62,187 bases of DNA from Plantactinospora mayteni (GTDB lineage: Bacteria > Actinomycetota > Actinomycetes > Mycobacteriales > Micromonosporaceae): positions 1 through 62,187 of the forward strand of contig NZ_BONX01000022.1 in assembly GCF_016862935.1 (NCBI RefSeq). Reading direction: 5' to 3'. Both the position numbers and the translations under genes were made by a program. Position 1 is the stretch's first letter. Every line of letters begins with the position of its first letter. The notes beneath the pieces were generated by a model that saw only the letters and a list, made by a program, of their open reading frames with translations, had not been told where the DNA came from and did no database searches. This document shows positions 29,841 to 38,142 of the stretch, in pieces.

Positions 29841-31049
29841 ATGAGTGACTGGACTGCCTTTGGACGGGTGGATGCGGACGGGAACGTCTACGTCAAGACG
29901 GCCGAGGGTGAGCGGGTGGTCGGTTCCTGGCAGGCCGGTGCGCCGGAGGAAGGTCTGGCCCACTTCGCCCGCCGCTTCGCCGACCTGGTCACCGAGGTCG
30001 ACCTGACCGAGGCCCGACTCAATTCGGGGGCGGCGGACCCGTCGGGTTCGCTCGCCACCATCCGGCGGCTGCGAGGGTCGCTGGCCGAGGCACACGTGGT
30101 CGGCGACCTCGACGCGCTCGCCACCCGGCTGGAGCGGCTGGCCGCGCTCGCCGAGGGAAAGGCCGGCGAGGCCCGGGCCGCCCGGGAGACCGCCCGGGCC
30201 GAGGCGGTGACCCGGAAGACGGCCCTGGTCGAGGAGGCCGAGAAGCTGGCCGCGGAGTCCACCGGGTGGAAGACCGCGGGCGACCGGCTCAAGGAGATCC
30301 TCGACGAGTGGAAGACCATCCGCGGCGTCGACAAGAAGACCGACGGCGAGCTGTGGAAGCGGTTCGCCGCCGCCCGGGACGGCTTCACCCGGCGCCGTGG
30401 GGCGCACTTCGCCACTCTGGACGCCCAGCGTAAGCAGGCCCAGGCGGCCAAGGAGGAGCTGGTCGTCGAGGCCGAGTCGCTGGCCGACTCGACGGACTGG
30501 GCCGCCACCGCCAACCGGCTGCGGGAGCTGATGGCACAGTGGAAGGCCGCGCCGCGCGCCTCCAAGGAGGCCGAGGAGCGGCTCTGGGAACGGTTCCGGG
30601 GCGCTCAGGACGGCTTCTTCTCCCGGCGCAGCGAGGTCTTCTCGGCCCGGGACGCCGAGCAGCGCGGCAACCTGGAGCGCAAGCAGTCCCTGCTCGCCGA
30701 GGCCGAGGCGCTCGACGTCGACGGCGACCCGCGTGGTGCGCAGGCGAAGCTCCGGGAGATCCAGGGGCAGTGGCACGAGGCGGGCCGGGTGCCCCGGGAC
30801 GCGGCGGCCAACCTGGACCGCCGGCTGCGCGTGGTGGACGAGAAGGTCCGCCAGGCGATGGATTCGGCGTGGCGGCGGACCGAGCCGTCGGCCAACCCGC
30901 TGCTCGCGCAGATGCGCGACCAGGTCGCCGAGGCCGAGCAGCGGCTGACCCGGGCCAGGACGGCCGGCGACGCGAAGCGGATCCGCGAGGCCGAGCAGGC
31001 CCTCGCCGCCAAGCGGCGGTTCCTGGAGCTGGCGGAGCAGGCGAGCTGA
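29841..31049 (+). CDS. DUF349 coiled-coil protein
   Basis: A 402-aa highly charged, largely helical protein with repeated DUF349 units recognisable by LWKRFAAARDGFTRRR, LWERFRGAQDGFFSRR and WHEAGRVPRDAAANLDRRLR. It begins SDWTAFGRVDADGNVYV, the usual actinobacterial N-terminus. ATG 29841 is chosen since similarity starts there. The family is widespread in actinobacteria between miaA and miaB and has no firm function. It is transcribed opposite to its neighbours. Confidence 0.9.
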   Translation: MSDWTAFGRVDADGNVYVKTAEGERVVGSWQAGAPEEGLAHFARRFADLVTEVDLTEARLNSGAADPSGSLATIRRLRGSLAEAHVVGDLDALATRLERLAALAEGKAGEARAARETARAEAVTRKTALVEEAEKLAAESTGWKTAGDRLKEILDEWKTIRGVDKKTDGELWKRFAAARDGFTRRRGAHFATLDAQRKQAQAAKEELVVEAESLADSTDWAATANRLRELMAQWKAAPRASKEAEERLWERFRGAQDGFFSRRSEVFSARDAEQRGNLERKQSLLAEAEALDVDGDPRGAQAKLREIQGQWHEAGRVPRDAAANLDRRLRVVDEKVRQAMDSAWRRTEPSANPLLAQMRDQVAEAEQRLTRARTAGDAKRIREAEQALAAKRRFLELAEQAS

Positions 31050-31052
31050 GCC

Positions 31053-31086
31053 GATCCCCCGGGCGGGCCTGGCCCGTCCGGGGATT
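31053..31086. terminator. Bidirectional hairpin terminator
   Basis: ATCCCCCGGGCGGGC pairs with GCCCGTCCGGGGAT around a CTG loop, with one bulge. It lies 3 bp after the DUF349 stop and before the convergent miaB stop at 31161. Confidence 0.7.
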
Positions 31087-31160
31087 CCGGCCGCGCCGGG
31101 CCGCCGTCGACTGTCGACACCTACCAGCCGATTGCCGGCAGCCCGGCCTGTCGGTGAGCC

Positions 31161-32654
31161 TCAGCGGTCGCAGGCCGCCGCAGGCGCGGGCAGCGGCGGC
31201 GGCACGCCGACCGTGGGCAGCCCGAGCGACACCCCACCGGTACGCGGCGCCCGCCCCGCCTCGGCCGCGTCACCGGCCCGGGTACGCCGGTGCGCCAGCG
31301 GCTCCCCATCGGCGTTCAGATGGTGCGGCGCGGCATAGCTGACCGTGGTGTGCACGATGTCGCCGGGCCGGATCTTCCCCTCGTACGAGCCGGCGGCGAA
31401 GTGCACCAGCCGACCGTCCCGGGCCCGCCCGGAGAGCCGTCCGGTGCGCTCGTCCTTGCGCCCCTCGCCGACCGCGACCAGTACCTCGACCGGGGTGCCG
31501 ACGAGCTTCCGGTTCTCCGCCCAGGTGATCTCCTCGACCGCCGCGATCAGCCGCTCGTAGCGCTCCTGGACCACCTGCTTGGGCAGTTGGTCGGGCATGG
31601 TCGCGGCCGGGGTGCCGGGGCGCTTGGAGTACTGGAAGGTGAAGGCGGAGGCGAACCGGGCCTCCCGGACCACGTCGAGGGTGCGGGCGAAGTCGGCCTC
31701 GGTCTCGCCGGGGAAGCCGACGATGATGTCCGTGGTGATCGCCGCGTCCGGCATCGCCGCCCGGACCTTCTCGATGATCCCGAGGTAGCGCTCGGCCCGG
31801 TACGACCGGCGCATCGCCCGGAGCACGTCGTCGGAGCCGGACTGCAACGGCATGTGCAGCGAGTGGCAGACGTTCGGGGTCTCGGCCATCGCCGCGATCA
31901 CGTCGTCGGTGAAGTCCTTCGGGTGCGGGCTGGTGAACCGGACCCGCTCCAGCCCGTCGATCTCCCCGGTGGCCCGGAGCAGCTTCCCGAACGCGAGCCG
32001 GTCGCCGAACTCCACGCCGTAGGAGTTGACGTTCTGGCCGAGCAGGGTGACCTCGAGCACACCCTCGGCGACCAGGGCGCGTACCTCGGCCAGGACGTCG
32101 CCAGGCCGGCGGTCCTTCTCCCGGCCGCGCAGCGCCGGCACGATGCAGAAGGTGCAGGTGTTGTTGCAGCCCACCGAGATCGACACCCACCCGGCGTACG
32201 TCGACTCGCGCCGGGTCGGCAGCGTGGAGGGGAAGACCTCCAGCGACTCCAGGATCTCCACCTCGGCGGCGGCGTTGTGCCGGGCCCGCTCCAGCAGCAC
32301 CGGCAGCGCGCCGATGTTGTGGGTGCCGAAGACCACGTCCACCCAGGGCGCGCGGCGGACGATCTCGCCCCGGTCCTTCTGGGCCAGGCAGCCGCCGACC
32401 GCGATCTGCATGTCGGGGTGCTTGTCCTTGACCGGGCGCAGGTGGCCGAGGTTGCCGTAGAGCCGGTTGTCGGCGTTCTCGCGTACCGCACAGGTGTTGA
32501 AGACCACCACGTCCGGATCGTCGGAGTCGGCCGCGCGCACGTAACCGGCCTGTTCCAGCAGTCCGGAGATCCGCTCGGAGTCGTGCACGTTCATCTGGCA
32601 GCCGTAGGTGCGCACCTGATAGGTACGCGGGCTGCCGAGGGCTGCGGTAGTCAT
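31161..32654 (-). CDS. miaB: tRNA-2-methylthio-N6-dimethylallyladenosine synthase MiaB
   Basis: A 497-aa radical-SAM methylthiotransferase acting on the MiaA product. The N-terminal MTTase domain binds a cluster through Cys in [16 protein letters not shown] and VGGCLAQ. The radical-SAM cluster is CNNTCTFC, followed by [15 protein letters not shown] and [18 protein letters not shown] domain follows, then about 45 extra Pro/Ala-rich residues. ATG 32654 gives the conserved [18 protein letters not shown]; the frame upstream is the shadow of DUF2277. Confidence 0.96.
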   Translation of the reverse strand: MTTAALGSPRTYQVRTYGCQMNVHDSERISGLLEQAGYVRAADSDDPDVVVFNTCAVRENADNRLYGNLGHLRPVKDKHPDMQIAVGGCLAQKDRGEIVRRAPWVDVVFGTHNIGALPVLLERARHNAAAEVEILESLEVFPSTLPTRRESTYAGWVSISVGCNNTCTFCIVPALRGREKDRRPGDVLAEVRALVAEGVLEVTLLGQNVNSYGVEFGDRLAFGKLLRATGEIDGLERVRFTSPHPKDFTDDVIAAMAETPNVCHSLHMPLQSGSDDVLRAMRRSYRAERYLGIIEKVRAAMPDAAITTDIIVGFPGETEADFARTLDVVREARFASAFTFQYSKRPGTPAATMPDQLPKQVVQERYERLIAAVEEITWAENRKLVGTPVEVLVAVGEGRKDERTGRLSGRARDGRLVHFAAGSYEGKIRPGDIVHTTVSYAAPHHLNADGEPLAHRRTRAGDAAEAGRAPRTGGVSLGLPTVGVPPPLPAPAAACDR

Positions 32655-32733
32655 GACAGTGACAGAGTATCCGCAGAGCCCGGGAAGCCAGTTCTCCCGG
32701 GACGTCCACTCCCCTCGACCGGAAGGTAGCGCC

Positions 32734-32982
32734 ATGTGCCGGAGCATCAAGACCCTTCGCCAGCCGTACGCCGAGGTCGTCACCGAGACGGACATCGAGG
32801 CGGCGGCGTTGCAGTACGTCCGGAAGATCTCCGGGTTCCGCGCCCCGGCCGCGCACAACGCGGCGGCCTTCGACGCCGCGGTGGCCGCCGTGGCCGAGGC
32901 GACCCGGACCCTGCTCGACCAGCTCGTGGTGAAGGGCTCCGGCACCGGCCCGGCGGCGGCGAGCGGTCAGGCGGCGGGCTGA
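32734..32982 (+). CDS. DUF2277 small protein
   Basis: This 82-aa protein matches DUF2277 along its length: [31 protein letters not shown], then [24 protein letters not shown] 32734 follows GGAAGG. It is divergent from miaB with about 80 bp between starts. The function is unknown; the conserved N-terminal MCRSIK is the most telling feature. Its stop codon lies inside a short tandem repeat. Confidence 0.9.
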   Translation: MCRSIKTLRQPYAEVVTETDIEAAALQYVRKISGFRAPAAHNAAAFDAAVAAVAEATRTLLDQLVVKGSGTGPAAASGQAAG

Positions 32983-33019
32983 CGGCCAGCCGGTGGGCTG
33001 ACGGTGGGCCGGACGGCGG
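32968..33019. repeat. Short tandem repeat spanning the DUF2277 stop codon
   Basis: GCGGGCTGACGGCCAGCCG is followed at once by GTGGGCTGACGGTGGGCCGG. The first copy contains the DUF2277 stop and the second repeats it. CGGTCAGGCGGCGG also occurs on both sides (about 32965 and 33017), the latter at the end of the convergent gene. Confidence 0.7.
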
Positions 33020-33502
33020 TCAGGCGGCGGCGAGCGCCGGGATCACCGAGTCCGGGACCCAGCGCGAGCGCTGACAGGGCGACCAGCCCCGGCAGCGCGG
33101 GCTGAGCACGGTGCAGAGCCGCTGCTCGGAGAGGATCTCGCCGTCGTCGGTGTCCCGCACGTCGTGGTGCACGGGCCGGATGGTGCCGTCCGCCGCGACC
33201 AGCAGGTGCCGTCCGGCGTCGAGGGTGTCGTCCGGCAGCAGGCAGGCCCGGCCCAGCCGGCGGGCGAACGCCGCGACGGCGCCCACCTCCGGCAGCCCGG
33301 CCGGCACCCCGTAGCAGTCGACGGAGGTCGGGAAGTCGCCGGGGCGGTGCCAGACGTCGGCCAGCAGCGCGCCGGACGGCACCCGGGCCAGGTCGAGCCC
33401 GCCGAGCGGCAGCACCGGTACGTCGAGCGCGTCGGCAAGCGCGAGGCGGATCTCCGAGGCGGTGACCCGCCCCTCCGTCCTCCAGTTCCACAGCTCGATC
33501 AT
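33020..33502 (-). CDS. Unrecognised 160-aa protein
   Basis: ATG 33502 follows GAGGAGG at 5 nt and codon bias is normal for the window, so this is a real gene. The product begins MIELWNWRTEGRVTASEIRL and contains VHHDVRDTDDGEILSEQRLC and LSPRCRGWSPCQRSRWVPDS. It is soluble, with no signal or membrane helix. LALADALDVPVLPLGGLDL recalls immunity- or toxin-partner proteins, but I cannot assign a family. It converges on DUF2277 and ends 37 bp from it. Confidence 0.7.
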   Translation of the reverse strand: MIELWNWRTEGRVTASEIRLALADALDVPVLPLGGLDLARVPSGALLADVWHRPGDFPTSVDCYGVPAGLPEVGAVAAFARRLGRACLLPDDTLDAGRHLLVAADGTIRPVHHDVRDTDDGEILSEQRLCTVLSPRCRGWSPCQRSRWVPDSVIPALAAA

Positions 33503-33955
33503 TGCCGCCTCCTCGCCGTAATCGTTCGTGGCTGGATGCCGGGTCTCGGTCGGGCATCCCCCGTCGGCCGGACACCCGATGCCTGGGTGTAACGGCCTCA
33601 CCCACGATGGTGCCGGGCACACCGGGTCGAGAGCGGCTAAGTTACCGGTCTGTGACCATATCCGCCGAAATAGACGGCCCTTGACTACCTATTGTAGTCA
33701 GAGGCCGGCCTCGTTCCGGCGCAGCTCGCCGGGCAGGCTCACCCAGCGTGGTCTGTTCGGGCCGACGGGGTCGGGCACCGGACAGTTCGGGCCTGGCTAT
33801 GGTCCGACCTGGAGACGGCCAGGTGCTACTCGTCGCGGCCTTGCCGCCCCGCTCGGGACGCGTCCGAGCGAGGCGCGACCGTTGACGGGAGGGCCGAGGC
33901 GATGCACCCACGTCGCACCCCCTACGATCAGGGCCGGAACGTCGCTGCTGGCCGA
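33503..33955. other. Gene-free region before tRNA-Sec
   Basis: About 450 bases without a convincing gene; open frames on both strands lack starts with ribosome sites and show poor codon bias. It contains a 7-bp inverted repeat (TGACTAC at 33682-33688, GTAGTCA at 33694-33700). The selC promoter should lie near its end; TACGAT at about 33924-33929 is a possible -10. Confidence 0.5.
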
Positions 33956-34048
33956 GGAGGCGGGCAGGTGCCTGGTGGTCCTCACGGTCTTCAAAACCGA
34001 TGCGACCGAGCAGCTCGGTCGGGCGGGTTCGATTCCCGTACGCCTCCG
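33956..34048 (+). tRNA. selC: tRNA-Sec (selenocysteine), anticodon UCA
   Basis: The 93-nt tRNA (CCA encoded at 34049-34051) has the marks of bacterial tRNA-Sec. The acceptor arms GGAGGCG and CGCCTCC extend into an 8+5 acceptor-T stack. The anticodon loop CTTCAAA has TCA at 33991-33993. The very long variable arm has CGACCGAG pairing with CTCGGTCG, and the T loop is TTCGATT. It reads UGA as selenocysteine with SelB. No selA, selB, selD or selenoprotein gene is in this window, so they must lie elsewhere. Confidence 0.93.
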
Positions 34049-34138
34049 CCAGCTTCCCCAGCACGGACCGCGCGCCCGGTTCTGCCAGGCACCCGAGCAC
34101 GGGAAGAGAGACGAGGACCAGCACATCACTACCCAGAG

Positions 34139-34175
34139 TTGACACGCCTTAGCTTGCAGTAACGATCTTTACTGC
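34139..34175 (+). promoter_or_regulatory. gluABCD promoter with overlapping operator-like palindrome
   Basis: A perfect -35 TTGACA (34139-34144) is followed 15-16 bp later by TAACGA/AACGAT as -10. The -10 sits inside an inverted repeat, GCAGTAA (34156-34162) and TTACTGC (34169-34175), 6 bp apart. A protein bound there would block RNA polymerase. The first gene, gluA, starts at 34294. Confidence 0.5.
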
Positions 34176-34293
34176 CGCTGTTATCGCCCCGTGATGAACT
34201 CGATTACATTCCAGCACGTCAGGTCCCCTAGAGTTGCGTAACCGATTCAGCCTGAATCCGGTGCGACAGATCATGGACGAGACAGGTGGGGGC

Positions 34294-35079
34294 ATGACCG
34301 AGCGGAGCGACGCGGGCGTGGTGGCCGGTGCGACGACGACCGACCGACCGCTCATCAGGCTTGACGGGGTCAACAAGTGGTTCGGCCCACTGCATGTGTT
34401 GCAGGACGTCGACCTGTCGGTGGCCCGTGGTGAGGTCGTCGTCGTGATCGGCCCCTCCGGGTCCGGCAAGTCGACGCTCTGCCGGGCGATCAACCGGCTC
34501 GAGCCGATCAACTCCGGCACCATCACCTTCGACGGCCAGCCGCTGCCGGCCGAGGGCAGGGCTCTGGCCCGGCTGCGCAGCGAGGTCGGCATGGTCTTCC
34601 AGTCGTTCAACCTCTTCGCGCACAAGACGATCCTCGAGAACGTCACCCTCGGCCCGACCAAGGTCCGCAAGGAGAAGGCCGCTTCCGTCCGGGACCGGGC
34701 GATGAAGCTGCTGGAGCGGGTCGGCATCGCGAACCAGGCCGAGAAGTATCCGGCACAGCTCTCCGGCGGACAGCAACAGCGGGCGGCGATCGCCCGCGCC
34801 CTGGCCATGCAGCCCAAGGCGATGCTCTTCGACGAGCCCACCAGCGCCCTCGACCCGGAGATGGTCGGCGAGGTGCTGGACGTGATGACCTCGCTGGCCC
34901 GTGAGGGCATGACGATGGTGGTGGTGACCCACGAGATGGGCTTCGCCCGGCACGCCGCCAACCGGGTCATCTTCATGGCCGACGGCCAGCTCGTCGAGGA
35001 CGCCGCGCCGGACGAGTTCTTCGCCAACCCCCGTAGCGAGCGGGCCAAGGACTTCCTGTCCAAAATCCTCACCCACTAG
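34294..35079 (+). CDS. gluA: Glutamate/polar amino acid ABC transporter ATP-binding protein
   Basis: The 261-aa ATPase has Walker [11 protein letters not shown], signature [15 protein letters not shown], Walker [14 protein letters not shown] and the switch TVVVTHE-like [12 protein letters not shown]. It is close to GluA/GlnQ of amino-acid importers. The first 18 residues ([12 protein letters not shown] and on) are an extra segment whose DNA resembles the MSER element described before gluD. ATG 34294 follows GGTGGGGG. It is first gene of gluABCD. Confidence 0.93.
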   Translation: MTERSDAGVVAGATTTDRPLIRLDGVNKWFGPLHVLQDVDLSVARGEVVVVIGPSGSGKSTLCRAINRLEPINSGTITFDGQPLPAEGRALARLRSEVGMVFQSFNLFAHKTILENVTLGPTKVRKEKAASVRDRAMKLLERVGIANQAEKYPAQLSGGQQQRAAIARALAMQPKAMLFDEPTSALDPEMVGEVLDVMTSLAREGMTMVVVTHEMGFARHAANRVIFMADGQLVEDAAPDEFFANPRSERAKDFLSKILTH

Positions 35080-35142
35080 GTATCCACAGTGGAGCGGACC
35101 GCCCCACCGGGTCTGGCCGCTCCGTCGAAGAAGGAGAGAGCA

Positions 35143-36033
35143 ATGCGGATCACGCGAGTGGCGGCGGTTGCCGCGGTCGCGGCACTGGCCTTCACCGTGG
35201 CCGCCTGCGGCGGTGACGACGGAGACGACACGGGCACCGGTGCCGGCAGCAAGACCTTCGAGGCCGGCACCACGATGGAGCGGCTGAACAAGGCACAGAA
35301 GATCATCATCGGCACCAAGTTCGACCAGCCGGGCTTCGGCCTCAAGGGCCTGGACAACAAGCCGGCCGGCTTCGACGTCGAGATCGGCAAGATCATCGCT
35401 GGCGAGCTAGGCATCGCCGCGGACAAGGTCGAGTACATCGAGACGCCGTCCGCGGTCCGGGAAGAGGTCCTGGAGCAGGGCAAGGCCGACATCGTGGTGG
35501 CGACCTACACCATCAACGACAAGCGCAAGGAGCGGATCGACTTCGCCGGTCCGTACTACGTCGCCGGGCAGCACATCATGGTCCGCTCCGACGACAGCTC
35601 CATCACCGGCCCGGACTCGTTCAAGGCCGGCGACAAGAAGGTCTGCTCGGTGCAGGGTTCGACCCCGGGCGACAACATCAAGAAGTACCTGGCCAACCCG
35701 GCCAGCCCCGGCGCCCAGCTGGTGCTCTTCGACGGCTACCAGAAGTGCGTCGACGCGCTGACCAACAAGCAGGTCGACGCGGTCACCACGGACAACGTCA
35801 TCCTGCTCGGCTACGTGGCCAAGAGCGAGGGCAAGTTCAAGCTGGCCGGTGAGAAGTTCACCGAGGAGCCGTACGGGATCGGCGTCAAGAAGGGCGACAC
35901 CGCGTTCCGCGAGTTCATCAACGCCACCCTGGAGAAGATCTACGCCGACGGCCGGTACGCGAAGGCCTGGCAGGACACCGCGGGCAAGTTCGACTCGACC
36001 GTCCCGCAGGGTCCGGCGGTCAACCGGTACTGA
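35143..36033 (+). CDS. gluB: Glutamate-type ABC transporter substrate-binding lipoprotein
   Basis: A 296-aa lipoprotein: signal MRITRVAAVAAVAALAFTVA, lipobox VAAC at about residue 24, then a Gly/Asp-rich spacer. The family-3 solute-binding fold is shown by GFDVEIGKIIAGELG, KADIVVATYTINDKRKERI and FAGPYYVAG. The TYTIN.KR segment is the typical amino-acid-binding loop. ATG 35143 follows AGGAGAG. It is the binding protein for GluACD; the exact amino acid is inferred from similarity. Confidence 0.93.
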   Translation: MRITRVAAVAAVAALAFTVAACGGDDGDDTGTGAGSKTFEAGTTMERLNKAQKIIIGTKFDQPGFGLKGLDNKPAGFDVEIGKIIAGELGIAADKVEYIETPSAVREEVLEQGKADIVVATYTINDKRKERIDFAGPYYVAGQHIMVRSDDSSITGPDSFKAGDKKVCSVQGSTPGDNIKKYLANPASPGAQLVLFDGYQKCVDALTNKQVDAVTTDNVILLGYVAKSEGKFKLAGEKFTEEPYGIGVKKGDTAFREFINATLEKIYADGRYAKAWQDTAGKFDSTVPQGPAVNRY

Positions 36034-36101
36034 TCAGCGCCGCGTTCGAAAGACGCGGAGGTAGGTAGGAGCTGGAAGGTGACCATGAGAGAGGCGTGCC
36101 C

Positions 36102-36812
36102 GTGAGTGTGCTCGTCGACCACTTCGACGTCTTCGTTGGAGGGTTCTGGCTCACCTTCCAGCTCTGTATCCTGTCCGCGGTCGGGGCGCTGGCGCTCGGC
36201 GCCCTGGTCGCGGTCATGCGGATCTCCCCGGTGCCACCGCTGCGCTGGATCGGCACCGCGTACGTGACGGTCTTCCGGAACAGTCCGCTGACCATCGTGT
36301 GGTTCTTCGCTGCCTTCGGGTTGCCGGCGCTCGACTCGAACGCCGACTTCCTGCGGATCCCCGGGTTGTCCAGCATCTTCTCCCGGCTCGGCATCGACCT
36401 GCCATACTTCCGGTTCGCCGTCATCGCACTCTCGCTCTACACCGCCGCCTTCGTCTGCGAGGCGATCCGCAGCGGCATCAACGCCGTACCGCCGGGGCAG
36501 GCCGAGGCGGCCCGGGCGATCGGGCTCACCTTCGGGCAGAACCTGCGGTACGTCGTACTGCCGCAGGCGTGGAAGTCCGCGGTCGTACCGCTCGGCTCGG
36601 TGATCATCGCCATGATCAAGAACTCGGCGCTCGCCGGCTTCTTCGGAGTCGTCGGCGAGCTCTCCAACTCGGCGCAGAACCTGACCAGCGCGCTCGGCGA
36701 GCCGATCATCCCGGTCTTCGTCGGAGTCTCCATCGGCTACCTGGTGATGACCGTGCCGCTGGGCATCCTCCTCGACCGGATCGAGCAACGCCGGGCGGTG
36801 GCGGCCCGGTGA
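36102..36812 (+). CDS. gluC: Amino acid ABC transporter permease GluC
   Basis: A 236-aa permease of the HisMQ/GlnP type with about five hydrophobic segments and the EAA loop EAIRSGINAVPPGQAEAARAIG. It opens VSVLVDHFDVFVGGFWLTFQL. GTG 36102 has GAGG 7 nt upstream; the GTG at 36096 is too close. Its TGA overlaps a GTG that opens a 20-codon reading frame leading to the MSER element. Confidence 0.92.
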   Translation: MSVLVDHFDVFVGGFWLTFQLCILSAVGALALGALVAVMRISPVPPLRWIGTAYVTVFRNSPLTIVWFFAAFGLPALDSNADFLRIPGLSSIFSRLGIDLPYFRFAVIALSLYTAAFVCEAIRSGINAVPPGQAEAARAIGLTFGQNLRYVVLPQAWKSAVVPLGSVIIAMIKNSALAGFFGVVGELSNSAQNLTSALGEPIIPVFVGVSIGYLVMTVPLGILLDRIEQRRAVAAR

Positions 36813-36871
36813 ACGCACTGGAGAAGAGCCGGGTGGCGGGCGACGTGAACGAGGAGGAGATGCCGGCATGA
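36809..36871 (+). CDS. Coupled 20-aa mini-ORF after gluC
   Basis: GTG 36809 overlaps the gluC stop (GTGA). The frame encodes VNALEKSRVAGDVNEEEMPA and stops at TGA 36869-36871, which overlaps the ATG of the next mini-ORF (ATGA). GAGGAGGAG at 36851-36859 lies inside it and is a good ribosome site for the next start. It may be only a translation bridge rather than a functional peptide. Confidence 0.4.
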   Translation: MNALEKSRVAGDVNEEEMPA

Positions 36872-36951
36872 GCGAGCGCAGCGAGCGAATCATCGAACTC
36901 AGCGCCAAAGTGCCTCATGGCGGCACGGAGCGAAGCGGAGTGCCGGCATGA
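36861..36951 (+). repeat. MSER element, copy A: 80-bp unit bounded by TGCCGGCATG repeats, before gluD
   Basis: TGCCGGCATG occurs at 36861 and again exactly 80 bp later at 36941, where its ATG is the gluD start. The unit between them includes GCGAGCGAATCATCG, AAGTGCCTCATGGCGGCACG and GAGCGAAGCGGAGTGCCGGC. A second copy, about 80 percent identical by eye and with the same 80-bp period, lies before rny on the other strand. Confidence 0.85.
36868..36951 (+). CDS. 27-aa coupled mini-ORF (MSER peptide A) overlapping gluD start
   Basis: ATG 36868 is preceded by GAGGAGGAG at about 8 nt. The peptide begins MSERSERIIEL and ends TERSGVPA. Its TGA (36949-36951) overlaps the gluD ATG (ATGA). The copy before rny encodes a peptide identical at 16 of 27 positions and of equal length, which argues that the frame is maintained. 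Translation here would feed gluD by termination-reinitiation. Confidence 0.5.
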   Translation: MSERSERIIELSAKVPHGGTERSGVPA

Positions 36952-37949
36952 GCCAACAGCAGACGGTGCTCTACGACGCGCCCGGGCCACGGGCCCACCG
37001 GATCACCCTGATCGTGAGCCTCTTCGCGGTCGTCGGCATCGCCGCCGTCGGATACTTCCTCGTCTACCGGCCGCTCGACGAGAACGGCCAGCTCACGATG
37101 GAGAAGTGGGGTCCGCTGGTCGACCCCAACAACGAGGTGTTCCCGCTGGTCTGGGCGCGGCTGCGGGACGGCTTCATCGCCACCCTGACCGCGGCCGGGC
37201 TGGCGATCCTCAGCTCGCTCATCTTCGGAACGGCGCTCGCCGTCCTCCGGGTACAGCTCAAGACGCTGAAGCAGCGGCGGTTCGTCGGGCTGCCCGACCC
37301 GGCCGCTTGGGCGCTGCGCGGGCTCGGCTGGCTGCTCAACGCGGTCACCCGGTTCTGCGTGGAGATCTTCCGCGGCCTGCCGGTCGTGATCACCATCTTC
37401 TTCGTCGCCAGCGCCCTGCCCGACCTGGGCGTCGACCTCGGCGACATCCTCTGGTACCTGGTCATCGGCCTCACCATCTACAACGGCGTGGTCATCGCCG
37501 AGATCCTCCGCTCCGGCATGGAGGGCCTGCCCGGCGGCCAGCGGGAGGCGGCGCACGCGATCGGTTTCAGCTCGTTCCAGACCACCCGCATGATCCTGCT
37601 GCCCCAGGCGTTCCGGATCATGCTGCCGGCCCTGATCAGCCAGCTCATCGTGGTACTCAAGGACACCTCGCTCGGCTTCATCATCAGCTACGAGGAAGTA
37701 CTCCGGGTCAGCCGGTACATCATCGACAACCTGGAGAACCCGATCCAGGTGTACGCGGTGGTCGGCGCCATCTACATCCTGATCAACTACCTGCTGTCCA
37801 AGCTCGCCGAGTACGCGCAGCGGCGGATGGCCCGGGGCCGCAAGACCCGGGCGCTGCCGACCCAGGCCGCCCCGCCGTCGATCATGCCGCAGGCCGGTCC
37901 CGGCGGAGCGAGCGTGGGTGTCGGGGCGGACGCGGGCAGCACCACCTAG
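36948..37949 (+). CDS. gluD: Amino acid ABC transporter permease GluD
   Basis: The 333-aa permease has an N-terminal TM (LIVSLFAVVGIAAVGYFLV), four to five further TMs and the EAA loop EILRSGMEGLPGGQREAAHAIG. The C-terminus is a cytosolic Arg/Ala/Gly tail (about residues 285-333). ATG 36948 is supplied by the last bases of the MSER element. It completes the importer with GluC as heterodimeric channel. Confidence 0.93.
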   Translation: MSQQQTVLYDAPGPRAHRITLIVSLFAVVGIAAVGYFLVYRPLDENGQLTMEKWGPLVDPNNEVFPLVWARLRDGFIATLTAAGLAILSSLIFGTALAVLRVQLKTLKQRRFVGLPDPAAWALRGLGWLLNAVTRFCVEIFRGLPVVITIFFVASALPDLGVDLGDILWYLVIGLTIYNGVVIAEILRSGMEGLPGGQREAAHAIGFSSFQTTRMILLPQAFRIMLPALISQLIVVLKDTSLGFIISYEEVLRVSRYIIDNLENPIQVYAVVGAIYILINYLLSKLAEYAQRRMARGRKTRALPTQAAPPSIMPQAGPGGASVGVGADAGSTT

Positions 37950-38000
37950 CCGACCGTCCCGCCCGCCCCGGAGCGGGGATGGGCGACATACGGAAACGAG

Positions 38001-38036
38001 AACGCCGGCCACGACCGAAAGGTGGTGGCCGGCGTT
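38001..38036. terminator. Hairpin terminator between gluD and rny
   Basis: Perfect 12-bp arms AACGCCGGCCAC (38001-38012) and GTGGCCGGCGTT (38025-38036) are followed by a short T-rich run. It lies between convergent gluD and rny and can act for gluABCD, perhaps for both. Confidence 0.88.
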
Positions 38037-38071
38037 TCTCCGTCCTGCCGCGTGACATGTGCGCGGATTCG

Positions 38072-38142
38072 GGCTGGGTCGAGGCGAGGGCTGGATCGGG
38101 GCGAGGGCTGGCTCGCGGGGCGAGGGCGGGCTCGGCGGGTCG
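38072..38142. repeat. Degenerate 17-bp tandem repeat downstream of rny
   Basis: Units such as TCGAGGCGAGGGCTGGA, TCGGGGCGAGGGCTGGC and TCGCGGGGCGAGGGCGGGC abut the rny stop codon. They lie between the terminator and the gene end and encode nothing. Confidence 0.7.

Noticed and set aside
33528-34145. Plus- and minus-strand ORFs of 204 and 167 codons over tRNA-Sec
   Set aside because: They run across the tRNA gene and show no codon preference of real genes.
34294-37949. Selenoprotein near tRNA-Sec
   Set aside because: No in-frame TGA with downstream coding continuation is seen in the neighbouring genes.
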